From Anaerolineales bacterium (GTDB taxonomy: Bacteria > Chloroflexota > Anaerolineae > Anaerolineales > DRMV01): a DNA stretch of 21,843 bases. Below the pieces are notes generated by a model. It was not told the DNA's origin and did not search any database. It saw only the letters and a program-made list of their open reading frames with translations. Both the position numbers and the translations under genes were made by a program. The first letter of the stretch is position 1. Each line of letters begins with the position of its first letter. Positions 6,384 to 13,639 of this stretch are shown here, in pieces. The stretch spans positions 1 to 21,843 of the forward strand of contig WGAK01000001.1 of the NCBI GenBank assembly GCA_015494815.1, in the 5' to 3' direction.

Positions 6384-6692
6384 GTGTCCACCGACATCCT
6401 CGCGACGGTCGCCTTTGACGACCAGGGGTATTTGCAGAACCCCGCGGATTGGACGCCCGAACTGGCCGAAGCCCTGGCCGCGCAAGAGGGCATCCAACTC
6501 ACCGAAAAGCACTGGCAAGTCATTCGCTTCTGCCGGGCGAAGGCCGCGGAAACGGGCAAGTCGCCCACGCTGCGGCAGATTTCCCTGGGAACGGGCATCC
6601 CGACCAAGGAACTCTTCCAACTGTTCCCCAAAGGGCCGGCCAAGCGGGTGGCCCGCATCGCCGGGCTGAAGAAGCCCGAAGGCTGCATTTAG
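6384..6692 (+). CDS. TusE/DsrC/DsvC-family sulfur carrier, single C-terminal cysteine
   Basis: This is a 102-residue protein of normal TusE/DsrC length. It begins with GTG, supported by AGGAGG 7 nt upstream. The family core LTEKHWQVIRFCRAKAAETGKSPTLRQIS is present and the C-terminus is KRVARIAGLKKPEGCI. The penultimate cysteine (C101, CysA) that carries persulfide is present. The position 11 residues upstream, where true DsrC proteins have the second cysteine (CysB), is Ala90. That makes it TusE-like and argues against the trisulfide chemistry of DsrC with DsrAB. No dsrAB is seen here. A further cysteine, C50, lies in the core helix. It probably receives sulfur from the DsrE2-like partner encoded next. 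Substrate and final acceptor are unknown. Confidence 0.9.
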   Translation: MSTDILATVAFDDQGYLQNPADWTPELAEALAAQEGIQLTEKHWQVIRFCRAKAAETGKSPTLRQISLGTGIPTKELFQLFPKGPAKRVARIAGLKKPEGCI

Positions 6693-6697
6693 ACGCT

Positions 6698-6719
6698 CGG
6701 CCGGGCGCGCGCCCGGCCG
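6698..6719 (+). repeat. Perfect 22-bp palindrome between tusE-like and dsrE2-like genes
   Basis: Arms CGGCCGGGCGC and GCGCCCGGCCG are perfectly self-complementary. In RNA this would form a very stable all-GC hairpin with a 9-bp stem and GCGC loop. It begins 5 nt after the tusE-like stop and ends just before the AGGAGG of the next gene. No T-tract follows, so an mRNA stability or processing element is likelier than a terminator. Confidence 0.7.
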
Positions 6720-6737
6720 GGCTCCAGGAGGTATCGC

Positions 6738-7238
6738 ATGTCGCACGAAGAAAATCGCCACATGGCCTTCATCTGCTCCAAAGGCAATCTCGACATGGCC
6801 TACCCCGCGCTCATCATGGGCTGGGCCGCGTTGGGCAACGGCGTGGATGTCACCATCTTCTTCACTTTTTGGGGCCTGGACATCATCCGCAAGAAGTACA
6901 TGGACAAACTGCAACTGCCGCCCGTGGGCGTGGCCGGTATGCGCACGGGCATGATGGGCGTGCCCTTCGATGTGGGCATCCCGCAAATCATGGGCGTGTT
7001 GCCGGGCATGACCGCGGTCGCCACCGCGTTGATGCGCAAGAAGATGGCCGAACTGGAGGTGCCGCCCATCTCGGAATTCTTGCAAATGCTGCAAGACGCC
7101 GGCGCGCGCCTCTACGCCTGCAAGATGACCGTGGACATGATGGGCCTGACCCGAGAAGACTTCATGGACGGCGTGGAAATCGTGACCGCGGGCGACTTCA
7201 TTGACATGACCGAGGGCGCGCAGATTGTGTTCATTTGA
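6738..7238 (+). CDS. DsrE/DsrF/DsrH-like family protein (DsrE2 type)
   Basis: This 166-residue protein has the DsrE2-type layout. The N-terminal strand AFICSKGNLDMAYPALIMGWAA carries C13. A glycine/methionine-rich central segment follows, then the family motif LYACKMTVDMMG with conserved C128 and a terminal GDFIDMTEGAQIVFI. DsrE-family proteins accept persulfide on the cysteine of the AC-x-M motif and pass it to TusA, TusE or DsrC partners. Hydrophobic stretches near residues 22-46 and 71-98 could mediate membrane association, as proposed for other DsrE2 proteins. AGGAGG precedes the ATG by 8 nt. It is the last gene of the operon, and its neighbours imply transfer of sulfane sulfur from the flavoprotein's product to the TusE-like carrier. 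Confidence 0.88.
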   Translation: MSHEENRHMAFICSKGNLDMAYPALIMGWAALGNGVDVTIFFTFWGLDIIRKKYMDKLQLPPVGVAGMRTGMMGVPFDVGIPQIMGVLPGMTAVATALMRKKMAELEVPPISEFLQMLQDAGARLYACKMTVDMMGLTREDFMDGVEIVTAGDFIDMTEGAQIVFI

Positions 7239-7253
7239 GCCCCGCGCGGGCGC

Positions 7254-8375
7254 TCACTGTAAGAACCAGTCCCGCAGGCGGTCCCAGAACGAGCGGTCCT
7301 GGTGGGGCTTGACCTCGGTGCCCAAGGTCGCGGCCAGGCGTTCGAAGAGTTCGCGCTGCTCGGGCGTCAGCCGGCGGGGGATTTCCACATGGATGAGCAC
7401 CCGCTGGTCCCCGCGCCGGCCGTGGCGGTCGGGCACGCCCTTGCCGGGGATGAGAAGTTCGTCCCCCTCCTGCGTGCCCGCAGAGATGCTCAGACGCGCG
7501 GGCTCGCCGTCAATGGTGGGCACTTCGACCTCCGCGCCCAAGGCGGCCTGGGCCACGTTGATGCTCAGCGGCAGCAAGATGTCTTGCCCCTGACGGCGGA
7601 AGAAGGGGTGCCGCTTGACCCGAATGTGCACATAAAGGTCGCCGGGCGGCCCCCCATCGCTGCCGGGCTCGCCCTGCCCCGGAATGCGCAGGCGATAGCC
7701 GTCGTCCACGCCGGGCGGAATGTCCACCTCCAGGCGCACAGACTGCTTGACACGCCCCCGGCCCTTGCACAGGGTGCAGGGTGTGCGCACAATCGAGCCC
7801 TGGCCCCGGCAGGTGGGGCAGGTGGATACCTGGACCATCGGGCCCAGCAGCGTGTGCACCTGACGGCGGATTTCGCCCCGGCCGTGGCAGGTGGGGCACA
7901 CCTGAGGCGTGGTGCCGGGCTCCAGGCCGCTGCCCTGGCAGCGGGAGCAGAGCCCCTCGCGCGTGAAGGTGATTTCTTTGCGCGGCACCCCAAACACGGC
8001 CTCGCGGAAGGTCAGCGTCACCCGCGCCTGCACATTGCGGCCTTTGCGGGGGCGTCGGCGACCGCGGCCGCCAAACCCACCGAACAGGTCCGCGAACAGG
8101 TCCATCAGGTCCACAAAGTCGGGCGTGGGGCCACCGGGGCCGAACCCTTCCACCCCCTGGTGCCCGAAGCGGTCATAGCGGGCCCGCTTTTCGGGGTCCG
8201 AGAGCACCGCGTAGGCTTCGTTGATTTCCTTAAAACGCTCTTCCGCGTCGGGCGCGTCGCTCACATCGGGGTGATATTGCCGCGCCAGACGGCGGAAGGC
8301 CTGCTTGATTTCCTCTTGGGTGGCGTGTCGCGGCACGCCCAACACTTCGTAATAATCCCGCTTGGCCGCGCTCAT
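7254..8375 (-). CDS. dnaJ: Chaperone DnaJ (type I Hsp40)
   Basis: This is a 373-residue full-length type I DnaJ. The J domain (residues 6-70) contains the HPD motif at 35-37 that stimulates DnaK ATPase. A G/F-rich region runs from about 71 to 105. The zinc-binding domain has four CxxCxGxG motifs beginning at residues 143, 160, 186 and 200, which bind two zinc ions. The remainder is the two beta-rich substrate-binding domains. It delivers unfolded proteins to DnaK. It lies 36 bp downstream of grpE on the same strand, forming a grpE-dnaJ pair without dnaK in the window. It converges on the sulfur operon with a 15-bp gap and no clear terminator. Confidence 0.97.
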   Translation of the reverse strand: MSAAKRDYYEVLGVPRHATQEEIKQAFRRLARQYHPDVSDAPDAEERFKEINEAYAVLSDPEKRARYDRFGHQGVEGFGPGGPTPDFVDLMDLFADLFGGFGGRGRRRPRKGRNVQARVTLTFREAVFGVPRKEITFTREGLCSRCQGSGLEPGTTPQVCPTCHGRGEIRRQVHTLLGPMVQVSTCPTCRGQGSIVRTPCTLCKGRGRVKQSVRLEVDIPPGVDDGYRLRIPGQGEPGSDGGPPGDLYVHIRVKRHPFFRRQGQDILLPLSINVAQAALGAEVEVPTIDGEPARLSISAGTQEGDELLIPGKGVPDRHGRRGDQRVLIHVEIPRRLTPEQRELFERLAATLGTEVKPHQDRSFWDRLRDWFLQ

Positions 8376-8411
8376 GGCCGTTGGCTCCCGCTGCGGGGCA
8401 TATCGAGGGCG

Positions 8412-8969
8412 TTACAGGGCCACCCGCACCAGCGCGGGCCGCAAGACCTGGTCCCCCACCCGATAGCCTTTGCGCACCACCTCGATGATGTGGCCGCTGG
8501 CGATGTCGGTGCTGGGCTCCGCGGCGATGGCTTCGTGCAGGTAAGGGTCGAAGGGGTCGCCGGGCTGCGGCTCGATGGGCTCCAGCCCGTGCTGGCGCAA
8601 GAAGGCGCGCATCTTTTGGGCGATAAGCACCACGCCCTTGGCCCAGGCCCCGGCTTTGCCCCGGGTGGGCCGCTCGTGCAGGGCCAGGTCCAGGTCGTCC
8701 AAGATGTCCAGCAGGCCCTTGAGCACATCCCCGCGCACGCGGTCGCGGGTTTGGGCGGCCTGCTTTTCGACCCGCTGGCGATAGTTGGCAAATTCGGCTC
8801 GTTCGCGCTGCCAGCCGGCCAGGTATTCTTCGGCTTTGGCTTGCGCTTCGGCCAGCGCGGCGCGCAGCGCCTGCGGGTCTTCGCCCGCGCCCTGGGCAGC
8901 CGTGGGTTCGGGAGCCTCGGGCTGGGGCTCGTGAGATTGGCCGTGAGCAGGCACGCGCGTCTCGGTCAT
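8412..8969 (-). CDS. grpE: Nucleotide exchange factor GrpE
   Basis: From ATG 8969 the product is 185 residues. A longer in-frame start at 9026 exists, but AGGAG 8 nt before the 8969 ATG and the usual family start make the shorter form likelier. The first 35 residues are a low-complexity acidic/Pro-rich tail. A long coiled coil follows (about 35-85, with the family segment FANYRQRVEKQ). The beta-rich head contains FDPYLHEAIAAEPS and VRKGYRVGDQVLRPALVRV. It releases ADP from DnaK and acts as a homodimer. It is transcribed first in a grpE-dnaJ operon from a promoter at 9093-9122. No CIRCE element (TTAGCACTC-N9-GAGTGCTAA) is present upstream. Confidence 0.95.
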   Translation of the reverse strand: MTETRVPAHGQSHEPQPEAPEPTAAQGAGEDPQALRAALAEAQAKAEEYLAGWQRERAEFANYRQRVEKQAAQTRDRVRGDVLKGLLDILDDLDLALHERPTRGKAGAWAKGVVLIAQKMRAFLRQHGLEPIEPQPGDPFDPYLHEAIAAEPSTDIASGHIIEVVRKGYRVGDQVLRPALVRVAL

Positions 8970-9092
8970 GGTGTGTACTCCTGTTGCGGTCGAGATAGGA
9001 ACCCCAACACGCGCCATCTTACCCATGCGGCATGTTCCACCGCACCGGCAGCGTGTGCGGCCCGACTTGTAGCCTGGGGGGCTCCGCCTCTC

Positions 9093-9122
9093 ATCTTACC
9101 ACGCCGCGAACGGCCAAGTCAA
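9093..9122 (-). promoter_or_regulatory. Housekeeping-type promoter of grpE-dnaJ
   Basis: On the minus strand TTGACT (9122-9117), an 18-nt spacer and TAAGAT (9098-9093) form a good sigma-70/SigA promoter. The predicted start near 9086 gives a leader of about 117 nt to the grpE ATG at 8969. No CIRCE operator is visible, so any heat regulation would need another mechanism. Confidence 0.65.
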
Positions 9123-9142
9123 TCGAGGTTGTTGGAAAAATG

Positions 9143-9832
9143 TTAGAGATGAGGGCCGTGCCCGTTGCCCGCGGCCCGAATTTCCTCGGCCCGAAAGACC
9201 ACTTTCTCTTTGCCCGCCAGTTTCTCTTGCACCTTGCGGGCGATGAGGTCCAGGTGCTGGGGCTGGGCGACATAATCCAGGTCGTCGGCCGGCACGGTGA
9301 GCACGGGGCAGGCGGTGAAGTCGGCAATCCAGGCCTCGTAGAGGGCGTTCAGTTGGGCCAGATAATCGGCCTCGATGCGCTGCTCATAGGCCCGGCCGCG
9401 CTGGGCAATGCGGTGCAACAGGGTGGGCACGGAGGCCTGCAGATAGACCACCAAGTCGGGGGGCGGTAGGAAGGCCAGCGCGGCCTCGTACAAGGCGCGA
9501 TAGGTGCGATAATCGCGCGCGCTCATCAGGCCCTGGCGATAGAGGTTGTGCGCGAAAATCTCCGCGTCTTCATACACGCTGCGGTCTTGCAGCGCGGGGC
9601 CGGGATGCGCGGCGATGTGCTGGTGCAGGCGCAGGCGATGGGCCAGAAAGAAGACCTGGGAGTGGAAAGCCCAGCGGGCCATGTCCGCGTAGAAGTCGGC
9701 CAGATAAGGGTTGTCCACCTCGGGCTCGTAGAACGGCGTCCATCCCAGGCGCTGCGAAAGCAGGCGCACCAGGGTGGATTTGCCAACGCCGATGTTGCCG
9801 GCCACGATGATGAAATGGCGCGCGCGGGGCAT
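9143..9832 (-). CDS. Deoxynucleoside kinase (dNK/dGK-dCK family)
   Basis: This is a 229-residue P-loop kinase. The Walker A motif GNIGVGKST spans residues 12-20. The family signature DRSVYEDAEIF spans 83-93 and contributes substrate-binding and catalytic Glu/Arg residues. An Arg-rich LID segment, AQRGRAYEQRIE, lies around 143-154. These are typical of bacterial deoxyadenosine/deoxyguanosine/deoxycytidine kinases, which phosphorylate deoxynucleosides in salvage. The precise base preference cannot be read from the sequence. GGGAGGA lies 6 nt before the ATG. The gene follows the PEP-synthase-like gene by 12 bp and is probably cotranscribed with it. Confidence 0.92.
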   Translation of the reverse strand: MPRARHFIIVAGNIGVGKSTLVRLLSQRLGWTPFYEPEVDNPYLADFYADMARWAFHSQVFFLAHRLRLHQHIAAHPGPALQDRSVYEDAEIFAHNLYRQGLMSARDYRTYRALYEAALAFLPPPDLVVYLQASVPTLLHRIAQRGRAYEQRIEADYLAQLNALYEAWIADFTACPVLTVPADDLDYVAQPQHLDLIARKVQEKLAGKEKVVFRAEEIRAAGNGHGPHL

Positions 9833-9844
9833 GGGCGTCCTCCC

Positions 9845-12160
9845 TCAGGGGGCGAAATAGACCAGGGCCCGGCCCTGGGCCGCGTTGCTCACGATGCGCA
9901 GCGTGCCTTGTGGGCGGTAGTCCGCGGCGCGCAGCACCCGCAGCACGGCTTGCAACTCGGGCGGGGCGTCGGGCAAGAACTCGGTCAGCCGGTTGGGCAG
10001 GTCGTAGAAAAAGGCCCGGTTGAAGCGGGTGCGCGGGTCGTCCAGGTCTACGGCCAGGGGCAGGATGTTGGACTCCATCAAATCCTGGAAGAAGTGGGTG
10101 CCGAAGGACGGCTCCGCGTAGGTGCCGAAGCGGGTGGAGGCCAGTTCCACCAGGGCTTTGGCGTTGTAGATGTCCGCGTAGGTGACCTGCACGCCCAGTT
10201 CGGGATTGCGGGTGCCCCAACGCCCCGGCCCCACGCAGATGAAGGGGGTGTCTTCCCAGCGGGCGTTGAGCGCGCTGATGGCGTGGATGAGCCGGGCGCG
10301 CTGGCTGGGCGTGCCCAGCCGATAGTAGCCCTCGGGCGTGACGAAGAGCACATAGTGCACCTCGGACACCACCCCCTGGGGCACGATGTTGTGGGTGTCA
10401 ATGAGCACCTGCTCGTCGGCCACGTGCTCGGGCAGGGCGGCCTGCTGGCTTTCGAGGGTGCTTTGGGGCCGACACTGCACCAGGGTGATTTCCACATCGG
10501 GGTTGGGCTCGTGGGGATTGGGAATGCGGGCCGTGAACTCCAGGTCCACAGGGCGCTCATACGCGTCTTCCAGCAGGCGCAGCATGCGACGCATACGGTC
10601 CGCGAAGGGCGTGCGTTGCAGCCACTCCTCGAAGGTCACCACCAGGTCGTGGATTTTGTCCCGCAGCAAGAAGGTGCTGTGCAGCGGGGTGAGATAGCCG
10701 CCCGCGTCCAGCGAGAAGATGAAGCGCAGGCCGGGGTAACGGCGGTCCACCACCTGGTGCACGGGCAAAGTGCGGAAGGTGTTGGCCTGCAGGTCAATGA
10801 GGTCCACGGCCCGCTGCGAGTAGCGGCGCACCTCTTTGGCCGTGGTCTCGGGGCGCAACAGGGGATGGCTCAGCGCGACCAGGCGGGGGTAGTCGTCGCC
10901 CACCCGGTCCACCGCGCGGGTGCCCAGGCCCCACACCAGGCGCACGAAGCCGTCTTCCATGCGAATCTGGGGCGACCAGCGGAAGAGGTTGCGGCTGAAG
11001 GCCACCCCCGCGGCCTGGGGGAAGAAGTAGTCGCGGAAAGCCTCGCCCTGCACCTTCTGGATGAGGATGGCGATGCGCTCGTCGTAGTCCAGCAAGCCCC
11101 GGGCCTGCCGGTAGAGCAGGGGTTCGGGGGCCAGGGCGCTGGCATACACCCCCGCGATGGCCTGCACCAACGCGCCCAGGTTTTCGTCGGGCGTGCCCTG
11201 GTTGGCGCAGAAGTAACTGTCGTATTTGCCCGCGAAGGACGCGCCGAAGTTGTCCTCCAGCAGGCTGGAGGAGCGCACGATGAGGGGATGCTGGCCTACC
11301 TGCCGCAGCAGGTCCCGCAGGGCTTGCTCGATGTCCTCCGGGAAGCGGCCCTGCAGGAATTCCTCCCGCAGTTGGGGGTAGTTGGCCTCGATTTCGGCGC
11401 GGCTTTTGTATTTCTGGTCGGCCCAACGCATCAGCCCGTTGTGGGCCATGAACGCGTACATCACATCGGAGCCCAAGAAGAACGATTCGGGCACCCGCAC
11501 CGTGGCCTGGATGTCTTCGTCGCCGGCACGCATGAGCACCCGATGGGCCAACAACATGCCCGCGGCCTTGCCCCCGATTTTGCCCGGCCCAATCTTGCGT
11601 TTGTAAATGTAGAGCAGGTCTTCCAGGGTCAGCCAGCGGCGGGCCAGGCTCACATACGCCAGTTGGTCGCTGATGAGCCGCCGAATGAGCACTACCTTGA
11701 GTTCCTGCTCCCGGGCCGCCTGCCGCTGCCGCTCCGCGGGCGACATTTGCACGAACATGGACGCGTGCTCGATGAGCAACTCTTCGGACGCGAACTCGGG
11801 GTTGAAGATGATGTCCACATCCGCGGCATGGGGGGCCTTTTCGGCCAGCACCTCGCGCACGATTTGCTCGAACAATTCCAGCGGCAGGTGGTAGGCGAAG
11901 TACAGGTCGGTGAGGTGCGAACGCACCCGGTCGCGGCGGGTTTCCCACACCTCTTCGGGGTCGCCGTAGCGCGGCACGCCCTCACGCTGTTGCGAGCGAA
12001 TGGCGTGCTCACGCACCAGGGCCTCGAACTCTTGCGGCGAGATGATGCCGCGCTCGAACAAGGCCTTGCGCATGCGGGCCCGGATGCGGGTGCGCAGGAT
12101 GGGATATTGGGCCAGGGTGGTGTAGATGCGCCACAGCGGGTCGGTGCTGGAGACGGTCAC
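9845..12160 (-). CDS. PEP-synthase/PPDK N-domain-like ATP-grasp protein without swivel domain
   Basis: This 771-residue protein starts at GTG 12160, with AGGAG 7 nt upstream. Residues 1-185 are helical and unrecognised. About 190-566 resemble the ATP-binding domain of PEP synthase and pyruvate phosphate dikinase: GGKAAG at 196-201, VRSSSLLEDNFGASFAG at 295-311, AGVAFSRN at 384-391, and a closing VQCRPQS at 561-567 that mirrors the QARPE end of that domain. Residues 567-771 are a distinct domain with GPGRWGTRNPELGV (644-657) and PSFGTHFFQDLMESNI (684-699). I see neither the phosphohistidine swivel motif (TxGGxxxHA) nor the PEP-binding TIM barrel, so ordinary PEP synthesis looks impossible for this chain alone. 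It may phosphorylate or ligate another substrate. The substrate is unknown. Confidence 0.75.
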   Translation of the reverse strand: MTVSSTDPLWRIYTTLAQYPILRTRIRARMRKALFERGIISPQEFEALVREHAIRSQQREGVPRYGDPEEVWETRRDRVRSHLTDLYFAYHLPLELFEQIVREVLAEKAPHAADVDIIFNPEFASEELLIEHASMFVQMSPAERQRQAAREQELKVVLIRRLISDQLAYVSLARRWLTLEDLLYIYKRKIGPGKIGGKAAGMLLAHRVLMRAGDEDIQATVRVPESFFLGSDVMYAFMAHNGLMRWADQKYKSRAEIEANYPQLREEFLQGRFPEDIEQALRDLLRQVGQHPLIVRSSSLLEDNFGASFAGKYDSYFCANQGTPDENLGALVQAIAGVYASALAPEPLLYRQARGLLDYDERIAILIQKVQGEAFRDYFFPQAAGVAFSRNLFRWSPQIRMEDGFVRLVWGLGTRAVDRVGDDYPRLVALSHPLLRPETTAKEVRRYSQRAVDLIDLQANTFRTLPVHQVVDRRYPGLRFIFSLDAGGYLTPLHSTFLLRDKIHDLVVTFEEWLQRTPFADRMRRMLRLLEDAYERPVDLEFTARIPNPHEPNPDVEITLVQCRPQSTLESQQAALPEHVADEQVLIDTHNIVPQGVVSEVHYVLFVTPEGYYRLGTPSQRARLIHAISALNARWEDTPFICVGPGRWGTRNPELGVQVTYADIYNAKALVELASTRFGTYAEPSFGTHFFQDLMESNILPLAVDLDDPRTRFNRAFFYDLPNRLTEFLPDAPPELQAVLRVLRAADYRPQGTLRIVSNAAQGRALVYFAP

Positions 12161-12202
12161 CGGCGGGCTCCTGCAGGGGATGGGCGGTCGCCCCCGCGCG
12201 GG

Positions 12203-12361
12203 TCAGGATTCGCGAGCCGCGGCCAGCATGATGCGCACGATGGCGGCCGTGCCGATGAGCAAGATGAACACCATCACCACGGCCAAAAAACCATCGCGCT
12301 GGGCCAGGGACCACTGGGGCCCGGCCGCCGCGGCAACCGACGCGACGAGCGAGGCGAACAT
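12203..12361 (-). CDS. Small single-span membrane protein (52 aa)
   Basis: A short frame translates to 52 residues beginning MFASLVASVAAAAGPQW and ending in AAARES. Residues 25-46 (FLAVVMVFILLIGTAAIVRIML) form one clear transmembrane helix. The gene is supported by AGGAGGG 8-9 nt before the ATG, by lying between two real genes on the same strand (42 bp to the ATP-grasp gene, 66 bp from the saccharopine-dehydrogenase-like gene), and by a consensus TATAAT upstream. I recognise no family. It could be an accessory subunit or a membrane anchor for a neighbour, which is speculation. Confidence 0.65.
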   Translation of the reverse strand: MFASLVASVAAAAGPQWSLAQRDGFLAVVMVFILLIGTAAIVRIMLAAARES

Positions 12362-12406
12362 GGCTGCGCCCTCCTGAAGGGGATGCCGACGAACACCGTT
12401 ACGGCC

Positions 12407-12412
12407 ATTATA
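12407..12412 (-). promoter_or_regulatory. Candidate -10 element (TATAAT) before the small membrane protein
   Basis: A perfect TATAAT is read on the minus strand 45 nt before the small gene's ATG. No good -35 hexamer lies 16-18 nt upstream and there is no TGn extension, so this is a weak candidate for an internal promoter of the downstream part of the gene train. Confidence 0.3.
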
Positions 12413-12427
12413 CCGACTTTTCGCCGC

Positions 12428-13618
12428 TCACGCGGCCGGGCCGTCCAGCCCCTCCCAGGTGACCTGCAGACCGTGGGGGGCCAGGGCCTGGAGCAAGGCC
12501 CGGGGCGGCACGTGCCGCAAGGGCGAGAGCAGCCCGCGCGCGGTGATGCGCCCGGTGAGCAGCAACCACGCGCCCGCGGCTGCGGTGAAGCCCACCGTGC
12601 GCTGCATGGCCAGCAAGCCCGTGGTCAAATCCCGATAGTCCAGCAGTTGCGCGGCCCGCCGCACCGGACGGCCGTCCTGCTCGCCGGCCACCTCCACCCG
12701 CACCAGCGCGATGTCGCGCTCGTGAGGGGCGTACTGAAGTTGCGGCTCCAGCAGGGCCTGCAGGAAACGCGCCGGGGCCACCGACGCGCCGTCCACCGCG
12801 ATGGGCTGCGGGTCCAGAAAGCCCAGTTGCCCCCAGGCCCGCCACAACGCGCAATGCCCCGGCCAGCGCAGCGAGTAGCGCCCCGCGGTGCACACATCGG
12901 CCTGCGGACCCAGGGCGCGCACATAGCGGGTCACATCGCCGTTGGGGTAAGCCTCCAGCGCGCCCAGGCCGGGCACGGTGTAGGTGAAGCAATGCTCGGG
13001 GCTGAACAGGGCCGCGGGCGGAATGTCCACCACCTGACCGTGCTCGATGACCCGGGCCGGGCGGCGATACGCGCGCAGCACCCCCTCGAAGGTCCACGAG
13101 ATTTTGTAGCGCAACGGGGGCGTGGCCGCCGCGGGTTCGGGGATGCCCGCGCCGAACACCCGCCACAGGCGCACCCGGTCCAGGTCACGCAGCAGCACCT
13201 GCGAGAGAATCAAATCCAGGCCGGGGTCCAGGCCCATCTCGGGCAGCAGGGCCACCCCGCGGGCCGCGGCGCGCACCCCCAGGGCCGTAAACTCGGGCAA
13301 GGGGTACGAGGCGTCCACATAATGCACCCCGCGCGCCACCGCGGCCTGCGCCAGGGCCAACCGCTGGGCCGGCGGCACCAGGCCGACCACCACGGCCACG
13401 CCCGCGTCCCAGGCCGGGGCCAACGCGTCGGCCGCGTCCACATCCGCGGCCAGCACCCGCACCTTGGGCGAGGCCACCCGGCGTTGCAGCGCGTCCAGAG
13501 CCGCCGCGCGGCGGTCCACCACCCACACCTGCGCCACCTCGGGCTGCGCAACCAGGGCATACACGGCCGCGGTGCCTTGCAACCCGGCCCCGGCGACCAA
13601 CACGCTTTTGGCGTTCAT
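12428..13618 (-). CDS. Saccharopine-dehydrogenase-like NAD(P)-binding oxidoreductase
   Basis: This 396-residue protein has an N-terminal Rossmann fold. The motif GAGLQG lies at residues 10-15 and an acidic strand end VVDRR near 33-37 suits NAD binding. Around 116-140, VHYVDASYPLPEF and LLPEMGLDPGLDLIL match the saccharopine dehydrogenase/carboxynorspermidine synthase family, where the GxDPG loop is conserved. The C-terminal half, beginning near YKISWTFEG, is the family's catalytic/dimerisation domain. Such enzymes reduce or oxidise an amino-acid imine. The substrate (saccharopine, carboxy-polyamine or other) cannot be assigned. It follows the FemAB-like gene by 21 bp and is likely cotranscribed from the aroKB promoter. 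A GAGGTG lies 6 nt before the ATG. Confidence 0.87.
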   Translation of the reverse strand: MNAKSVLVAGAGLQGTAAVYALVAQPEVAQVWVVDRRAAALDALQRRVASPKVRVLAADVDAADALAPAWDAGVAVVVGLVPPAQRLALAQAAVARGVHYVDASYPLPEFTALGVRAAARGVALLPEMGLDPGLDLILSQVLLRDLDRVRLWRVFGAGIPEPAAATPPLRYKISWTFEGVLRAYRRPARVIEHGQVVDIPPAALFSPEHCFTYTVPGLGALEAYPNGDVTRYVRALGPQADVCTAGRYSLRWPGHCALWRAWGQLGFLDPQPIAVDGASVAPARFLQALLEPQLQYAPHERDIALVRVEVAGEQDGRPVRRAAQLLDYRDLTTGLLAMQRTVGFTAAAGAWLLLTGRITARGLLSPLRHVPPRALLQALAPHGLQVTWEGLDGPAA

Positions 13619-13639
13619 CCTGCACCTCGGGCAAGGGGG

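Noticed and set aside
4437..7094. 885-codon open frame antisense to the whole sulfur operon
   Set aside because: Its protein is His/Gln/Val-rich with no domain. High-GC third positions create such long antisense frames, and the plus-strand genes have clear families and ribosome-binding sites.
7239..7253. Terminator between the sulfur operon and dnaJ
   Set aside because: The GC-rich 15-bp gap forms only a mismatched stem and has no T-tract.
8970..9026. Upstream in-frame start for grpE (9026)
   Set aside because: The extra 19 residues do not resemble the family, and the ATG at 8969 has a well-placed AGGAG.
8970..9142. Possible CIRCE/HrcA operator before grpE
   Set aside because: Looked for TTAGCACTC and GAGTGCTAA on both strands and found neither.
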